64,000 bases of DNA, taken from assembly GCA_963588905.1 (NCBI GenBank), contig CAVAJF010000002.1, forward strand, positions 62,001 through 126,000, given 5' to 3'. The notes under the pieces were generated by a model, which had not been told where the DNA came from, ran no database searches, and saw nothing but the letters and a program-made list of their open reading frames with translations. Made by a program: the position numbers and the translations under genes. This document shows, piece after piece, positions 26,134 to 35,011 of this stretch (its first letter is position 1; every line of letters starts with the position of its first letter). The DNA is from Butyricicoccus_A sp963588905. GTDB taxonomy: Bacteria; Bacillota; Clostridia; Oscillospirales; Butyricicoccaceae.

Positions 26134-28125
26134 ATGGCGAAGAAAACAGGCGGCTTTTTGCCGATTTCAAAAGAAGATATGCTGTCGCGCGGGTGGTATT
26201 ACTGTGATTTTCTGCTGGTGACCGGCGACGCTTATGTAGATCACCCATCGTTTGGCACGGCGGTGATTTCGCGCGTGTTAGAGGACGCGGGATACCGCGT
26301 GGCGATTTTGTCACAGCCGGATTTCCGCACAGAAGCGGACTTTGTGGCAATGGGACGGCCGCGCTATGCCGTGCTCATCAACGGCGGCAATATTGACTCG
26401 ATGGTGGCACATTATACGGCGTCCAAGAAGCGGAGACATGACGACTCGTATTCTCCCGGCGGCGTGGGCGGCAAGCGGCCGGATCGCGCTGTGACGGTGT
26501 ATGCCAAGCTCGCGCGCCGCGCATTTCCGGATACGCCGATTTATCTCGGCGGACTCGAAGCGAGTCTGCGCCGCTTTGCGCATTATGATTATTGGGCGGA
26601 TCATATCATGCCGTCTATTTTGCAGGACGCAGGCGCAGATGGCCTGATGTTCGGCATGGGCGAAAAATCGGTGCTGGAAATTGCCGCTAATCTCAAGGCG
26701 GGCAAACGCGGTGCCGAGGTGTGCAAGCATGTCCGCGGCACGGCATATTTTACCAAGGATGCAGAGGATATTTCGTTTCCGGCCGTGTGGTGTCCTTCGC
26801 TGGAGGAGACCATAGAAGATAAAATCAAGTATGCCGAATCGGTAAAGATTCAGTATGCCCAGCAGGATCATATCACGGGAAAGGCTGTCGTGCAGAAGCA
26901 TGGACACCGCCTTCTCGTACAGAATCCGCCGTCTATTCCGCTGACAACGAAGGAAATGGACTGGGTATATGGCCTGCCGTATGAGAGAACCTATCATCCG
27001 AGCTATGAAGCTGTCGGCGGCGTGCCGGCGATTGCCGAGGTGCAGTTTTCCATTATTCACAACCGCGGCTGTTTCGGCGGCTGTAATTTCTGCTCACTGG
27101 CGTTCCATCAGGGCAGATATATTTCCTCGCGTTCGCATGAATCGGTTGTGGCTGAGGGCAAACGCATCGCCCAGCATCCAGATTTTAAGGGATATATTCA
27201 CGATGTCGGAGGCCCAACGGCGAATTTCCGTTTTCCGGCGTGCAAAAAGCAGGAGACACAGGGCTTATGTCAGAATAAACGCTGTCTGTTCCCGAAGGCG
27301 TGCGGCAATCTGCGGGCAGATCATTCGGATTATCTCAAACTGCTGCGTCAGCTGCGGGAAATTCCGGGTGTCAAGAAGGTATTTGTGCGTTCGGGTCTGC
27401 GCTATGATTACATGATGGCGGACGACAACGACGAATTTTTCTTGGAGCTGGTCAAGTATCATATCAGCGGTCAGCTCAAAGTCGCACCGGAACACATGAG
27501 CGATCATGCGCTGTATTACATGGGCAAGCCGTCATTTGATGTGTACCGCCGATTTAAAGAGCGATATGAACGCATCAATGCAAAATTGGGCAAAAAACAG
27601 TATCTGGTACCGTATTTGATGTCCTCCCATCCGGGCGCAGAGCTGAGTGACGCCGTGCATCTGGCGGAATATCTGCACTCGATTGGCTATATGCCGCAGC
27701 AGGTACAGGACTTTTATCCGACACCGGGCACGTTGTCCACGGCGATGTATTATTCCGGTGTCGATCCGCGCACGATGAAGCCGGTATATGTTGCCAAGAC
27801 ACCGGAGGAAAAAGAGATGCAGCGTGCGCTGCTGCAGTGGCGCAGACCGGATAAGCGCGCGATTGTCATCAAGGCTCTGCTTCAGGCGGGCAGAGAGGAT
27901 CTCATCGGCTACGGCAGAGAATGTTTGATTCGTCCGCGACCCAATGAGCATTTTGCCCATCTGCACACGGAAAAATCGCAGAGAAAGCAAGGGCGCGGCA
28001 GAAACGCGCAGCAGACATCGCGCAGAACAGACAAGCGCACGGCGCGGAGCAATACCAATCACCGGTCATCCGGCGGACGCCGTGACCAGAAATCTAATCA
28101 GAAGAAATATACCAAGCATAGATAA
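26134..28125 (+). CDS. YgiQ-family radical SAM protein
   Basis: 663 residues. The N-terminal region (FLLVTGDAYVDHPSFGTAVI, LINGGNIDSMVAHYT) and DSYSPGGVGGKRPDRA are typical of YgiQ. The radical SAM cluster motif is CFGGCNFC (CxxxCxxC) in HNRGCFGGCNFCSLAFHQGR. A second cysteine set follows (FPACKKQETQGLCQNKRCLFPKAC) and may hold another iron-sulfur centre. The last 50 residues are a basic Arg/Lys/Gln/Ser tail, probably RNA- or nucleic-acid-binding. The reaction of YgiQ is not established. The ATG follows AGAGGACGAT. The methyltransferase gene begins 12 bases downstream. Confidence 0.93.
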   Translation: MAKKTGGFLPISKEDMLSRGWYYCDFLLVTGDAYVDHPSFGTAVISRVLEDAGYRVAILSQPDFRTEADFVAMGRPRYAVLINGGNIDSMVAHYTASKKRRHDDSYSPGGVGGKRPDRAVTVYAKLARRAFPDTPIYLGGLEASLRRFAHYDYWADHIMPSILQDAGADGLMFGMGEKSVLEIAANLKAGKRGAEVCKHVRGTAYFTKDAEDISFPAVWCPSLEETIEDKIKYAESVKIQYAQQDHITGKAVVQKHGHRLLVQNPPSIPLTTKEMDWVYGLPYERTYHPSYEAVGGVPAIAEVQFSIIHNRGCFGGCNFCSLAFHQGRYISSRSHESVVAEGKRIAQHPDFKGYIHDVGGPTANFRFPACKKQETQGLCQNKRCLFPKACGNLRADHSDYLKLLRQLREIPGVKKVFVRSGLRYDYMMADDNDEFFLELVKYHISGQLKVAPEHMSDHALYYMGKPSFDVYRRFKERYERINAKLGKKQYLVPYLMSSHPGAELSDAVHLAEYLHSIGYMPQQVQDFYPTPGTLSTAMYYSGVDPRTMKPVYVAKTPEEKEMQRALLQWRRPDKRAIVIKALLQAGREDLIGYGRECLIRPRPNEHFAHLHTEKSQRKQGRGRNAQQTSRRTDKRTARSNTNHRSSGGRRDQKSNQKKYTKHR

Positions 28126-28137
28126 CAGGAGAGTCAT

Positions 28138-29007
28138 ATGTGGATTGCAGATAAATGGAAAGATTTTGAGGTGCTCGACTGCGGCAACGGCGAAAAAGTA
28201 GAGCGATGGGGCAAGCAGGTCTTGGTTCGTCCGGACCCGCAGGCGATTTGGCCGAAGCAGAAAAACGTTTCTGCTTGGAGAACCGCAGATGCGTCTTATC
28301 ATCGTTCATCCTCCGGCGGCGGCAAGTGGAACATCAAGAAGCTGCCGAGCCAGTGGGACATTCACTATCGAGAGCTGACCTTTCACATCAAACCGATGAA
28401 CTTTAAGCACACCGGTTTGTTCCCGGAGCAGGCGGCAAACTGGGATTATGTCGATGGACTCATTCGCAAGTCGGATAAGCCGGTGCGTGTCCTCAACTTG
28501 TTTGCCTATACCGGCGGTGCGACGCTGGCGGCAGCTTCTGCCGGCGCCAGTGTGTGCCATGTCGATGCCTCGAAGGGCATGACGCAGTGGGCAAAGGAGA
28601 ATGCCGTGGCATCCGGTCTGGCAGATCGTCCGATTCGTTGGATTGTCGATGACTGCAAGAAGTTTGTCGAGCGAGAAATTCGCCGCGGACACAAGTATGA
28701 CGGCATCATCATGGACCCACCGAGCTATGGCAGAGGCCCTACGGGACAGGTTTGGAAGATTGAAAATGACATTGCCGATTTTATTCAGCTGACCTCTCAG
28801 CTGCTGTCGGATGACCCGCTGTTCCTGCTTGTCAACAGCTATTCGACAGGTCTCGCACCGGCAGTCATGGGATATATTCTCGGCACGACGATTGCCTCTC
28901 GCTTCGGCGGTCATATTGACTGTCAGGAGCTGGGTCTGCCGGTAAAATCGACGGGCTACGCCCTGCCGTGCGGCAATACTGCCCGCTGGGTAAATACCAA
29001 TCGGTAA
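28138..29007 (+). CDS. SAM-dependent methyltransferase, RlmI-like
   Basis: 289 residues. A short N-terminal domain precedes a Rossmann methyltransferase: motif I VLNLFAYTGGATLAAASAGA, then VCHVDASKGMTQWAKEN, and the DPPSYGRG catalytic loop. This arrangement belongs to the COG1092/RlmI-related group, which methylates rRNA cytosine C5, but this form lacks the PUA domain length of RlmI, so the target is uncertain. The start follows AGGAGAGTCAT twelve bases after the YgiQ gene, indicating one transcript. Confidence 0.88.
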   Translation: MWIADKWKDFEVLDCGNGEKVERWGKQVLVRPDPQAIWPKQKNVSAWRTADASYHRSSSGGGKWNIKKLPSQWDIHYRELTFHIKPMNFKHTGLFPEQAANWDYVDGLIRKSDKPVRVLNLFAYTGGATLAAASAGASVCHVDASKGMTQWAKENAVASGLADRPIRWIVDDCKKFVEREIRRGHKYDGIIMDPPSYGRGPTGQVWKIENDIADFIQLTSQLLSDDPLFLLVNSYSTGLAPAVMGYILGTTIASRFGGHIDCQELGLPVKSTGYALPCGNTARWVNTNR

Positions 29008-29062
29008 AAAGAAGCAAAACATCTCTTGAATGTCAAGTTGTTTGTGTGCTGCTCCCTTGTAT

Positions 29063-29127
29063 CTTCCTCAAGGAGGAAGGCTTTAGGCTCCCTCTTTGAG
29101 GGAGCTGTCGCGAAGCGACTGAGGGAG
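29063..29127 (+). repeat. REP-like palindromic element
   Basis: Three nested palindromes in the spacer before ecfA1: CTTCCTC-AAG-GAGGAAG (29063-29079), GCTCCCTC-TTT-GAGGGAGC (29087-29105) and GTCGC-GAA-GCGAC (29107-29119), then a third GAGGGAG (29121-29127). From recall, similar CTCCCTC...GAGGGAGC units are dispersed in gut Clostridia genomes. No second copy was noticed in this window. Confidence 0.6.
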
Positions 29128-29163
29128 TCGGTGCTCTCCATCCCCAAATAAAGGAAGTACACC

Positions 29164-30018
29164 ATGTCAGACATGATTCATGCGGAAAATTTAACCTTCC
29201 GTTATACGGATTTCTCGCGGGCAACGCATTTGGCGTTGGACGGCGTGAATCTTACCATTCCATATGGACAGTTTGCCGCGATTTTGGGCAGAAACGGCTC
29301 TGGAAAATCTACCTTTGCGCGCATGTGCAATGCCATCAATCTGCCATCCGGCGGCAGGATTTGGGTGGATGGCATGGATACCATGGACGAAGAAAAGCTG
29401 TGGGACATCCGCCGCGCGTGCAGTATGGTATTTCAGAACCCGGATAACCAGATTGTCGCAACGGTTGTGGAAGAAGATGCCGCGTTTGGCCCGGAAAATA
29501 TGGGCGTTGAACCAAAAGAAATCCGCCGCCGTGTCTATCAGGCACTCAAGCTCGTCGGTATGTATGAATATCATCTACATGCCCCGCATTTGCTGTCCGG
29601 CGGACAAAAACAGCGCGTTGCCATTGCCGGTGTGTTGGCGATGCAGCCGAAATGCATTGTGCTGGATGAACCGACAGCCATGCTCGATCCGCAGGGCCGC
29701 GCGGATATTATGCGTATCCTGCATGAGCTGCACGAAAAACAGCACATTACCATCATTCTCATCACACATCATATGGATGAAGCGGTGCAGGCACAGCGCG
29801 TCGCCGTTTTGGATGGCGGACATCTTGTCATGGACGGCACACCGCGCAAGGTATTTACCCAAACGCAGCGGCTGCGGGAGCTGGGATTGGAGGGACCGCA
29901 GAGCATTGAGCTGCTGGAACAGCTCAATCAGACTGCCGGTATCCAATTGCCTATCGACGCTCTGACCGTTGAAGCGTGTGCAGATCGACTGGAAGCATGG
30001 CTGAAAGGGGGCGCATGA
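29164..30018 (+). CDS. ecfA1: ECF transporter ATPase EcfA1
   Basis: 284 residues. ATP-hydrolysing subunit of the energy-coupling module that drives vitamin or metal S-components. Walker A is GRNGSGKSTFARM near residue 40, the Q-loop is VFQNPDNQIVATVVEEDAAFGPEN, the signature LLSGGQKQRVAIAG, Walker B CIVLDEPTAMLD and the switch His in ILITHHMDEA. The NPDNQIV form of the Q-loop is typical of EcfA1. It is followed after one base by ecfA2. Substrate cannot be predicted because no S-component is encoded here. Confidence 0.95.
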   Translation: MSDMIHAENLTFRYTDFSRATHLALDGVNLTIPYGQFAAILGRNGSGKSTFARMCNAINLPSGGRIWVDGMDTMDEEKLWDIRRACSMVFQNPDNQIVATVVEEDAAFGPENMGVEPKEIRRRVYQALKLVGMYEYHLHAPHLLSGGQKQRVAIAGVLAMQPKCIVLDEPTAMLDPQGRADIMRILHELHEKQHITIILITHHMDEAVQAQRVAVLDGGHLVMDGTPRKVFTQTQRLRELGLEGPQSIELLEQLNQTAGIQLPIDALTVEACADRLEAWLKGGA

Positions 30019-30019
30019 C

Positions 30020-30886
30020 ATGTCTGTCTTAGAAGTGCGTGACCTGAGTCATATATACAGCAAGGGCACGCCGTTTGAACAAAAAGCACTGAATCATGTC
30101 AATTTGAGCGTGGAACGCGGCGAATTTTTGGCGATTATCGGACATACCGGTTCGGGCAAATCCACGTTGATTCAGCATCTCAATGGACTGCTTCGCCCGA
30201 CAGAGGGAGATGTCTTGCTGCATGGAAAGAGCATCTTTGCCTCGGACAATGACCTGCGAAGCGTGCGCTTTCATATCGGTCTGGTGTTCCAGTATCCGGA
30301 ATATCAGCTGTTTGAGGAGACGATTGCAAAGGATATTGCTTATGGCCCGACCAATATGGGATTGGATGCCGCAGAAATTGAACGGCGCGTCACACAGGCG
30401 ATGGAAGATGTCGGGCTGGACGTCAGTCTGCGCGATAAATCTCCGTTTGAGCTGTCCGGCGGACAAAAACGCCGCGTGGCACTGGCGGGTGTTGTGGCGA
30501 TGCAGCCGGAAATTCTGGTGCTGGATGAGCCGACAGCGGGCTTGGATCCGGCGGGACGCCGGGAAATGTTTGATTTGATTCGCCGCCTGCACGATTTGCA
30601 CGGCACGACGATTGTCCTCGTCACCCATTCTATGGAGGATGCGGCGCGCATGGCAGACCGGCTTGTCGTGATGAAAAAAGGACAGGTTTTTATGACCGGT
30701 ACACCGGAGACGGTTTTTGCACAGGCGGAAGCGCTGGAACAGGCGGGACTGACCGTGCCGCAGGTCACAAAGATTTTGTTAGAGCTAAAAAAACGCGGAA
30801 TATCGGTCGATACCGGCTGTTATACCGTGGAGCAGGCAGTGAAACAGCTGCTTGCCTATAAACAACAGGCAGGAGGGAAAAGTTGA
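30020..30886 (+). CDS. ecfA2: ECF transporter ATPase EcfA2
   Basis: 288 residues. Second ATPase, forming a heterodimer with EcfA1. Walker A GHTGSGKSTLIQHLNGLL near residue 37, Q-loop VFQYPEYQLFEETIAKDIAYGP (the YPEYQLFE form marks EcfA2), signature ELSGGQKRRVALAGV, Walker B ILVLDEPTAGLDP, and LVTHSMEDAA. It starts one base after the ecfA1 stop and its own stop shares a base with the ecfT start, so the three are tightly coupled. Confidence 0.95.
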   Translation: MSVLEVRDLSHIYSKGTPFEQKALNHVNLSVERGEFLAIIGHTGSGKSTLIQHLNGLLRPTEGDVLLHGKSIFASDNDLRSVRFHIGLVFQYPEYQLFEETIAKDIAYGPTNMGLDAAEIERRVTQAMEDVGLDVSLRDKSPFELSGGQKRRVALAGVVAMQPEILVLDEPTAGLDPAGRREMFDLIRRLHDLHGTTIVLVTHSMEDAARMADRLVVMKKGQVFMTGTPETVFAQAEALEQAGLTVPQVTKILLELKKRGISVDTGCYTVEQAVKQLLAYKQQAGGKS

Positions 30887-31689
30887 TGCTGAAGGACATC
30901 ACACTGGGACAATATTTTCCGGGGCGTTCGCTTCTGCACCGTGCCGACCCGCGCACAAAGATTCTGCTGGTGCTGGTACTGATTGTTGCCGTCTTTGTGT
31001 GCAGCAATCCCATCTCTATGCTGCTGCTCGCGGCATTTATTTTCGGTATGGTTTATCTGGCGCGCCTCAAGCTGCGCATGGTGCTGCGCGGTCTCAAGCC
31101 GCTGCTGTTTATTATTGTCTTTACCGCGGTGCTGAATCTGTTTATGACGCCGGGCGGCGATACCCTGTGGCAGTTTGCCATGCTTACGATCACATCCAAT
31201 GGTGTCAGCCGAGCGGTGCTCATTGTGGTGCGATTGATTTTGCTGATTGTCGGCGCCTCGCTGCTGACATATACGACGTCGCCGATTCAGCTCACAGACG
31301 GGTTGGAGCGGCTGCTGTCTCCGCTCAAAAAAGTACACGCGCCAATTCATGAGCTAGCAATGATGATGTCGCTGGCTCTGCGGTTTATTCCGACATTGGT
31401 GGAGGAGACCGACAAAATTATGAGCGCACAGCGCGCCCGCGGCGCGGATTTTGATTCCGGCGGCCTGCTGCACCGCGCCAAGGCACTCGTGCCGATTTTG
31501 GTGCCGCTGTTTGTGTCGGCGTTTCGCCGCGCGGATGAGCTGGCGACAGCGATGGAGTGCCGGCTGTATCGCGGAGATATTGGACGCACGAGAATGCGCC
31601 AGCTGAAATTTGGAAAAGCAGATGCAATTTGCGCGCTGGTCTCGGTGGTTATCATCGGCGGTGCCATTGCCGTGCAGGTGTTTGCATAA
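30886..31689 (+). CDS. ecfT: ECF transporter transmembrane subunit EcfT
   Basis: 267 residues from ATG at 30886, which overlaps the ecfA2 stop (TGATG) behind AGGAGGG. About five membrane helices; the two coupling helices end in the AQRARGADF and AMECRLYRG motifs, whose Ala-Arg-Gly type signatures contact EcfA1 and EcfA2. It begins with the SLLHRADPRTKI element common to EcfT. The module probably serves many S-components scattered in the genome. Confidence 0.95.
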   Translation: MLKDITLGQYFPGRSLLHRADPRTKILLVLVLIVAVFVCSNPISMLLLAAFIFGMVYLARLKLRMVLRGLKPLLFIIVFTAVLNLFMTPGGDTLWQFAMLTITSNGVSRAVLIVVRLILLIVGASLLTYTTSPIQLTDGLERLLSPLKKVHAPIHELAMMMSLALRFIPTLVEETDKIMSAQRARGADFDSGGLLHRAKALVPILVPLFVSAFRRADELATAMECRLYRGDIGRTRMRQLKFGKADAICALVSVVIIGGAIAVQVFA

Positions 31690-31740
31690 CAAGTACGCAT
31701 AAAAACAGGATTTTCACAAACGGAAGGGGAGCTATTCAGA

Positions 31741-32541
31741 ATGTATCGTTTGATTGCACTGGATCTGGACGGAACAGTGCTGACCAGCAGTATTGATATA
31801 CTTCCATCGACGGTGGAGGCGGTGGCCTATGCGCGCAGCAAGGGCGTCAAGGTAATCGTCTGTACCGGTCGAATTGTAGGAGAAGCCGCTGTTTTCTCAA
31901 AGGAAATCGGTGCATCCTCTCTGCTGATTTCAGCAGGCGGCGCAGCGATTTCCGATGTGCGCAATGCGCGCAACGTAAAGGAATGGGCGATGCCGTGGGA
32001 CATCGGCGCGAAGGTCGTAGAGGCTGTGCAGAATCGTCCGGTCACAGTCATGATTTATGTGGGCGACAGATTGTATCTGAACCCATATTCGGATGAAATT
32101 TTGTGTAATACCAAGCGCACAGAGGGCTTCTGGGCGAGCAAGGTAGTGCTGCCGGATGTCGCGGCGACAATCCGCGAGCATAAATTTCCGGTATCTAAGG
32201 TCTTTGCGCGCGGCGATGTACAGGTGCTGGCAGAGGCACTGGCGGAAATTAACCAGCTGCCGGGCATTCATATCACGCGCTCGGCGGAAAACAATTTTGA
32301 GATTATGCCGGAGGGCGTCAATAAGGGACTTGCCTTGCAGGAGCTGACCCATGTTATGGGCATCACGATGGATGAAGTGATGGCGATTGGAGACAGCGAC
32401 AACGATTCGGATATGCTGCGCATTGCGGGAATGCCGGTCGTCATGGGAAATGGCGATGAGGCAGTAAAAAAGCTGGCAAAATATGTCACAGATACCAATG
32501 ATAATGACGGTGTGGCAAAGGCAATTTATCAATTCATCTAA
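31741..32541 (+). CDS. Cof-type HAD-IIB phosphatase
   Basis: 266 residues. The HAD motif I is ALDLDGTVLTS (nucleophile Asp in DLDGT); the C-terminal GDSDNDSDMLRIAGMPVVMGNG holds motif IV acidic metal ligands. The C2-type cap lies between. Proteins of this type hydrolyse small phosphorylated metabolites such as sugar phosphates, FMN or PLP; the substrate is unknown. The ATG follows GGAAGGGGAGCTATTCAG, 51 bases after ecfT; it may belong to that transcript. It converges with the lipoprotein gene at a shared terminator. Confidence 0.93.
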   Translation: MYRLIALDLDGTVLTSSIDILPSTVEAVAYARSKGVKVIVCTGRIVGEAAVFSKEIGASSLLISAGGAAISDVRNARNVKEWAMPWDIGAKVVEAVQNRPVTVMIYVGDRLYLNPYSDEILCNTKRTEGFWASKVVLPDVAATIREHKFPVSKVFARGDVQVLAEALAEINQLPGIHITRSAENNFEIMPEGVNKGLALQELTHVMGITMDEVMAIGDSDNDSDMLRIAGMPVVMGNGDEAVKKLAKYVTDTNDNDGVAKAIYQFI

Positions 32542-32575
32542 GGAAAATAGATGGTAGATATAGGAATAGGGAAAG

Positions 32576-32603
32576 AAAAAGACCTGCCAGAGGCGGGTCT
32601 TTT
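32576..32603. terminator. Bidirectional terminator between convergent genes
   Basis: Stem GACCTGCC / GGCGGGTC with one G-T pair and an AGA loop, A-run on the left and T-run on the right. Confidence 0.75.
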
Positions 32604-32618
32604 GTGCTGTTTGGCGCA

Positions 32619-33434
32619 TTAAGAAAGAGATTTCAGATATTGCCGAAGGGTCAGATATTCATAGGTCACGAGCGGTTCGCTTTTATCCGGTGTCAGGATG
32701 TCGGTCTCCGTGATATTGCCGTGCTTGTCGTAGCTGTTGGTGTATTTCATCTGCAATTTTCCCTGCGCGTCATAGGTGCAGGTGTTGAGCAGATTGCCGT
32801 CCGCATCGTAGTCCATTTCATCCCAGCTGTCCAGTGTGTCATTGGTATAGGTGCTGGATTTGACAAGATTTCCGGCTTCGTTATAGAGAGACTCGATGGT
32901 AATCGTATCCTGGGCGGCATCAGTATCGTTGTGCTGCACCGATTTGGTCTGTCTGCCCTGATCGTCGGTTGTGATGTCAACCCAATAGCTGTTGTTGACA
33001 CTGCCGTGCTCTTCGGTATGTACCTGCTTGGTCAGGTGTCCCTTGGCATCATAGGTATAGGCTTCCTCATAATTTTTGTTTTTCTTGCTGCCGTCCAGAC
33101 TGACGGTGGCAATCAGGTTGCCGTTTTTGTATTGATTGCTGACGCGAGACTGGATCTCTCCGGCTTCGTTGTATGTGATAACTTCTGTCGGCTGATTGTC
33201 CTCGCTGTATGTCGTCTCTGTCCAGCCGGTAAGATTCCCAGATGCAGAATAACGGGATTCTTTGGTGCAATTGCCGCTTGCGTCATAGTCATAGGTAACA
33301 TAATTGCCTGCATTGGCGGTCTGCTTGGTACATACATAGGGATTTTCAGATGAGCCTGCTTTGCCGGAACCGCAGCCTGTCAGCAAAAAAGCCGCCAGAC
33401 AGACCAAAAGCAGGGCAGAATGCGTGTGTTTCAT
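32619..33434 (-). CDS. Lipoprotein with YD-type (RHS-like) repeats
   Basis: 271 residues. A lipoprotein signal peptide ends in LLTGC (Cys about residue 21), so it should be anchored on the outer face of the membrane. The rest is built of short repeats of the form YDxxGNxxxxxxY (YDYDASGNCTKESRY, YNEAGEIQSRV, YDAKGHLTKQVH, YNEAGNLVKSS, YDADGNLLNTCTY, YDAQGKLQ, YDKHGNIT), as in RHS/teneurin YD repeats, but without the toxin or hyper-conserved core of RHS proteins. It probably forms a beta sheet wrap; the function is unknown. The start follows AAAGGAGGACGATCC. It is monocistronic. Confidence 0.82.
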   Translation of the reverse strand: MKHTHSALLLVCLAAFLLTGCGSGKAGSSENPYVCTKQTANAGNYVTYDYDASGNCTKESRYSASGNLTGWTETTYSEDNQPTEVITYNEAGEIQSRVSNQYKNGNLIATVSLDGSKKNKNYEEAYTYDAKGHLTKQVHTEEHGSVNNSYWVDITTDDQGRQTKSVQHNDTDAAQDTITIESLYNEAGNLVKSSTYTNDTLDSWDEMDYDADGNLLNTCTYDAQGKLQMKYTNSYDKHGNITETDILTPDKSEPLVTYEYLTLRQYLKSLS

Positions 33435-33497
33435 GGATCGTCCTCCTTTGTTTGGTATAGCATACCATAAAAGTTAGCAAAATACAACGATAACGGC

Positions 33498-33534
33498 GAA
33501 AAAACGCCAGTTCCGAAAACATTCGGAACTGGCG
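33498..33534 (-). terminator. Terminator of the AraC-family gene
   Basis: Thirteen-base perfect stem CGCCAGTTCCGAA / TTCGGAACTGGCG with a four-base loop; on the minus strand six T follow. Confidence 0.92.
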
Positions 33535-33555
33535 CTATATCCTTAGATTTACCTA

Positions 33556-34395
33556 TTACTTGCCATTCTTGCGGTTGCGCTTCTGCCACTCACGCGGCGG
33601 AATGCCGAATACCTTGTGGAAGGCACGGGAGAAGTGCAGCTGATTCGGATAGCCGACAGAACGAGCAATCGTTGCAATCGGAGCGGCACCGATCTGGAGA
33701 TAGTGACAAGCAACGCTCATGCGCTGGCGGATCAGATATTCCTGTGTGGTCATGCCGGTCGCATCACGGAACAGCTTGCCGAGATAGCTTCTGTTCAAAC
33801 CACAGTACTGCGCGACATCTTCTACCGAAATGTCCTGCGGATACTTGGTCTTGATATACCGGATGGACTTGTCAACGTAATACTGCTGGAGGTTGGATAC
33901 CTTCGGCTGGCACGGACGCGGGCTTTCCTCTACCACGTTGTTCAGCACTTCCATTGCCAGACCATAGGCTTCCAGAGCGCCGAGCTCGGTGTCCGGATCG
34001 GTCAGGCGAGCCATCGTTTTTGCAGTCTTGCAGCGATCTCCCAGATCAGCCAGAGACAAGATCGGCTTTTGCGGCGTCAGACCGGCGCGTGCCAGAATTT
34101 TCGGCAGCGGGTCGCCGGACATCTCTGCCCACATGACCTTGACAGGGCCTTCAAATGCAGTAGCATTGACACAGACGTCTGGGAACATGACGAGGACGGA
34201 GCCAGCTTCGATGGTGTGAAGCGATGTGCCGAGCTTGAAGCTGCCAGAGCCTTCTGTTATATATGCGATAACAGTGTGCTCGTTCAAAAACGGCAGCTGC
34301 TTGGTATCGGCGTCTTTCTCATACCGGCCATACTGCCGCAGAGCAGTTTGGCAAAAGCTGGCAGAGTCACAGAATTGAGTTGTAAATTCGACCAT
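33556..34395 (-). CDS. AraC-family transcriptional regulator
   Basis: 279 residues from ATG at 34395, eleven bases after AAGGAGAG; an upstream extension of 20 codons lacks a ribosome site. The N-terminal cupin-type sensor (FLNEHTVIAYITEGSGSFKLG, TIEAGSVLVMFPD) is followed by a C-terminal double helix-turn-helix: ISVEDVAQYCGLNRSYLGKL and IATIARSVGYPNQLHFSRAF, ending in FGIPPREWQKRNR. The sensor fold suggests a sugar or small-metabolite ligand. No sugar catabolic operon adjoins, so the target is unclear. It is monocistronic with its own promoter and terminator. Confidence 0.92.
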   Translation of the reverse strand: MVEFTTQFCDSASFCQTALRQYGRYEKDADTKQLPFLNEHTVIAYITEGSGSFKLGTSLHTIEAGSVLVMFPDVCVNATAFEGPVKVMWAEMSGDPLPKILARAGLTPQKPILSLADLGDRCKTAKTMARLTDPDTELGALEAYGLAMEVLNNVVEESPRPCQPKVSNLQQYYVDKSIRYIKTKYPQDISVEDVAQYCGLNRSYLGKLFRDATGMTTQEYLIRQRMSVACHYLQIGAAPIATIARSVGYPNQLHFSRAFHKVFGIPPREWQKRNRKNGK

Positions 34396-34487
34396 AATAA
34401 ATCTCTCCTTGCCTGTGCATATCCGTAAATAAGGGGAAATATACGGTTTATGCAAATATTCCTTCTCAAATCTCTCAATATATTATC

Positions 34488-34516
34488 ATTATACGGAAAA
34501 GAGCAACATATTGCAA
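34488..34516 (-). promoter_or_regulatory. Promoter of the AraC-family gene
   Basis: Minus strand: TTGCAA (34511-34516), 17-base spacer, TATAAT (34488-34493); start codon about 95 bases downstream. Confidence 0.8.
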
Positions 34517-34840
34517 GAGGACTTTTGAAATTTTTAAAGAAAACTTAAATCCGCATAAAGAAATAAAAAGAAACGGAAAATCGAATAAATGCGAGATTGA
34601 GCTCTGGCGCGGGACGAGGAATTTTATGAGATATGCGTGCTGCGTGCACACGAGAGAAAGTTTGGAAAAATGAGAATAGTTAACAAAAAATGCGGCAAAG
34701 TTGACGTTTAAATGACAAAAAGTAACAAATACAAAAATGAAATATCGGCGTTTTTCGGGTAAGAACAGATAAAATCCAGCTGGTGTTTGGGAAAAACATT
34801 GGGCTGTACGGAGAAAAAATTATATTTTGCGGGAAACCTC

Positions 34841-34869
34841 TTGTTTCGCATTGCCCGTTGTGCTATTCT
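34841..34869 (+). promoter_or_regulatory. Promoter of the pantothenate operon
   Basis: TTGTTT (34841-34846), 17-base spacer, TATTCT (34864-34869). It leaves a leader of about 135 bases before the first start codon at 35012. Confidence 0.6.
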
Positions 34870-35011
34870 AAACGGTATGGGTGGTATTACGAGAATCCAT
34901 CGTAAACTGCACCGGATGTTTTTCTTTTTTTCGGCACAGCCTATATTGCCGCAGGCAAGTGGGACTGATGCACAGGGAATCGCCGACGGTAAAAATACGG
35001 AGGTGGTTCGT

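Larger units (their letters stand above)
34396..35011. other. 616-base spacer between the AraC gene and the pantothenate operon
   Basis: Holds the AraC promoter (34488-34516, minus) and the pan-operon promoter (34841-34869, plus). The AT-rich 340 bases between them contain no convincing gene or repeat. The 140-base leader after the plus promoter has a TTGCC-GCA-GGCAA hairpin near 34950 and a pyrimidine tract; I cannot assign it to a known riboswitch. Confidence 0.65.

Noticed and set aside
34787..35011. A 75-codon N-terminal extension of the DUF2520 protein
   Set aside because: The extension spans the promoter, has no family similarity, and the ATG at 35012 has a strong GGAGGTGG site and begins the Rossmann motif.
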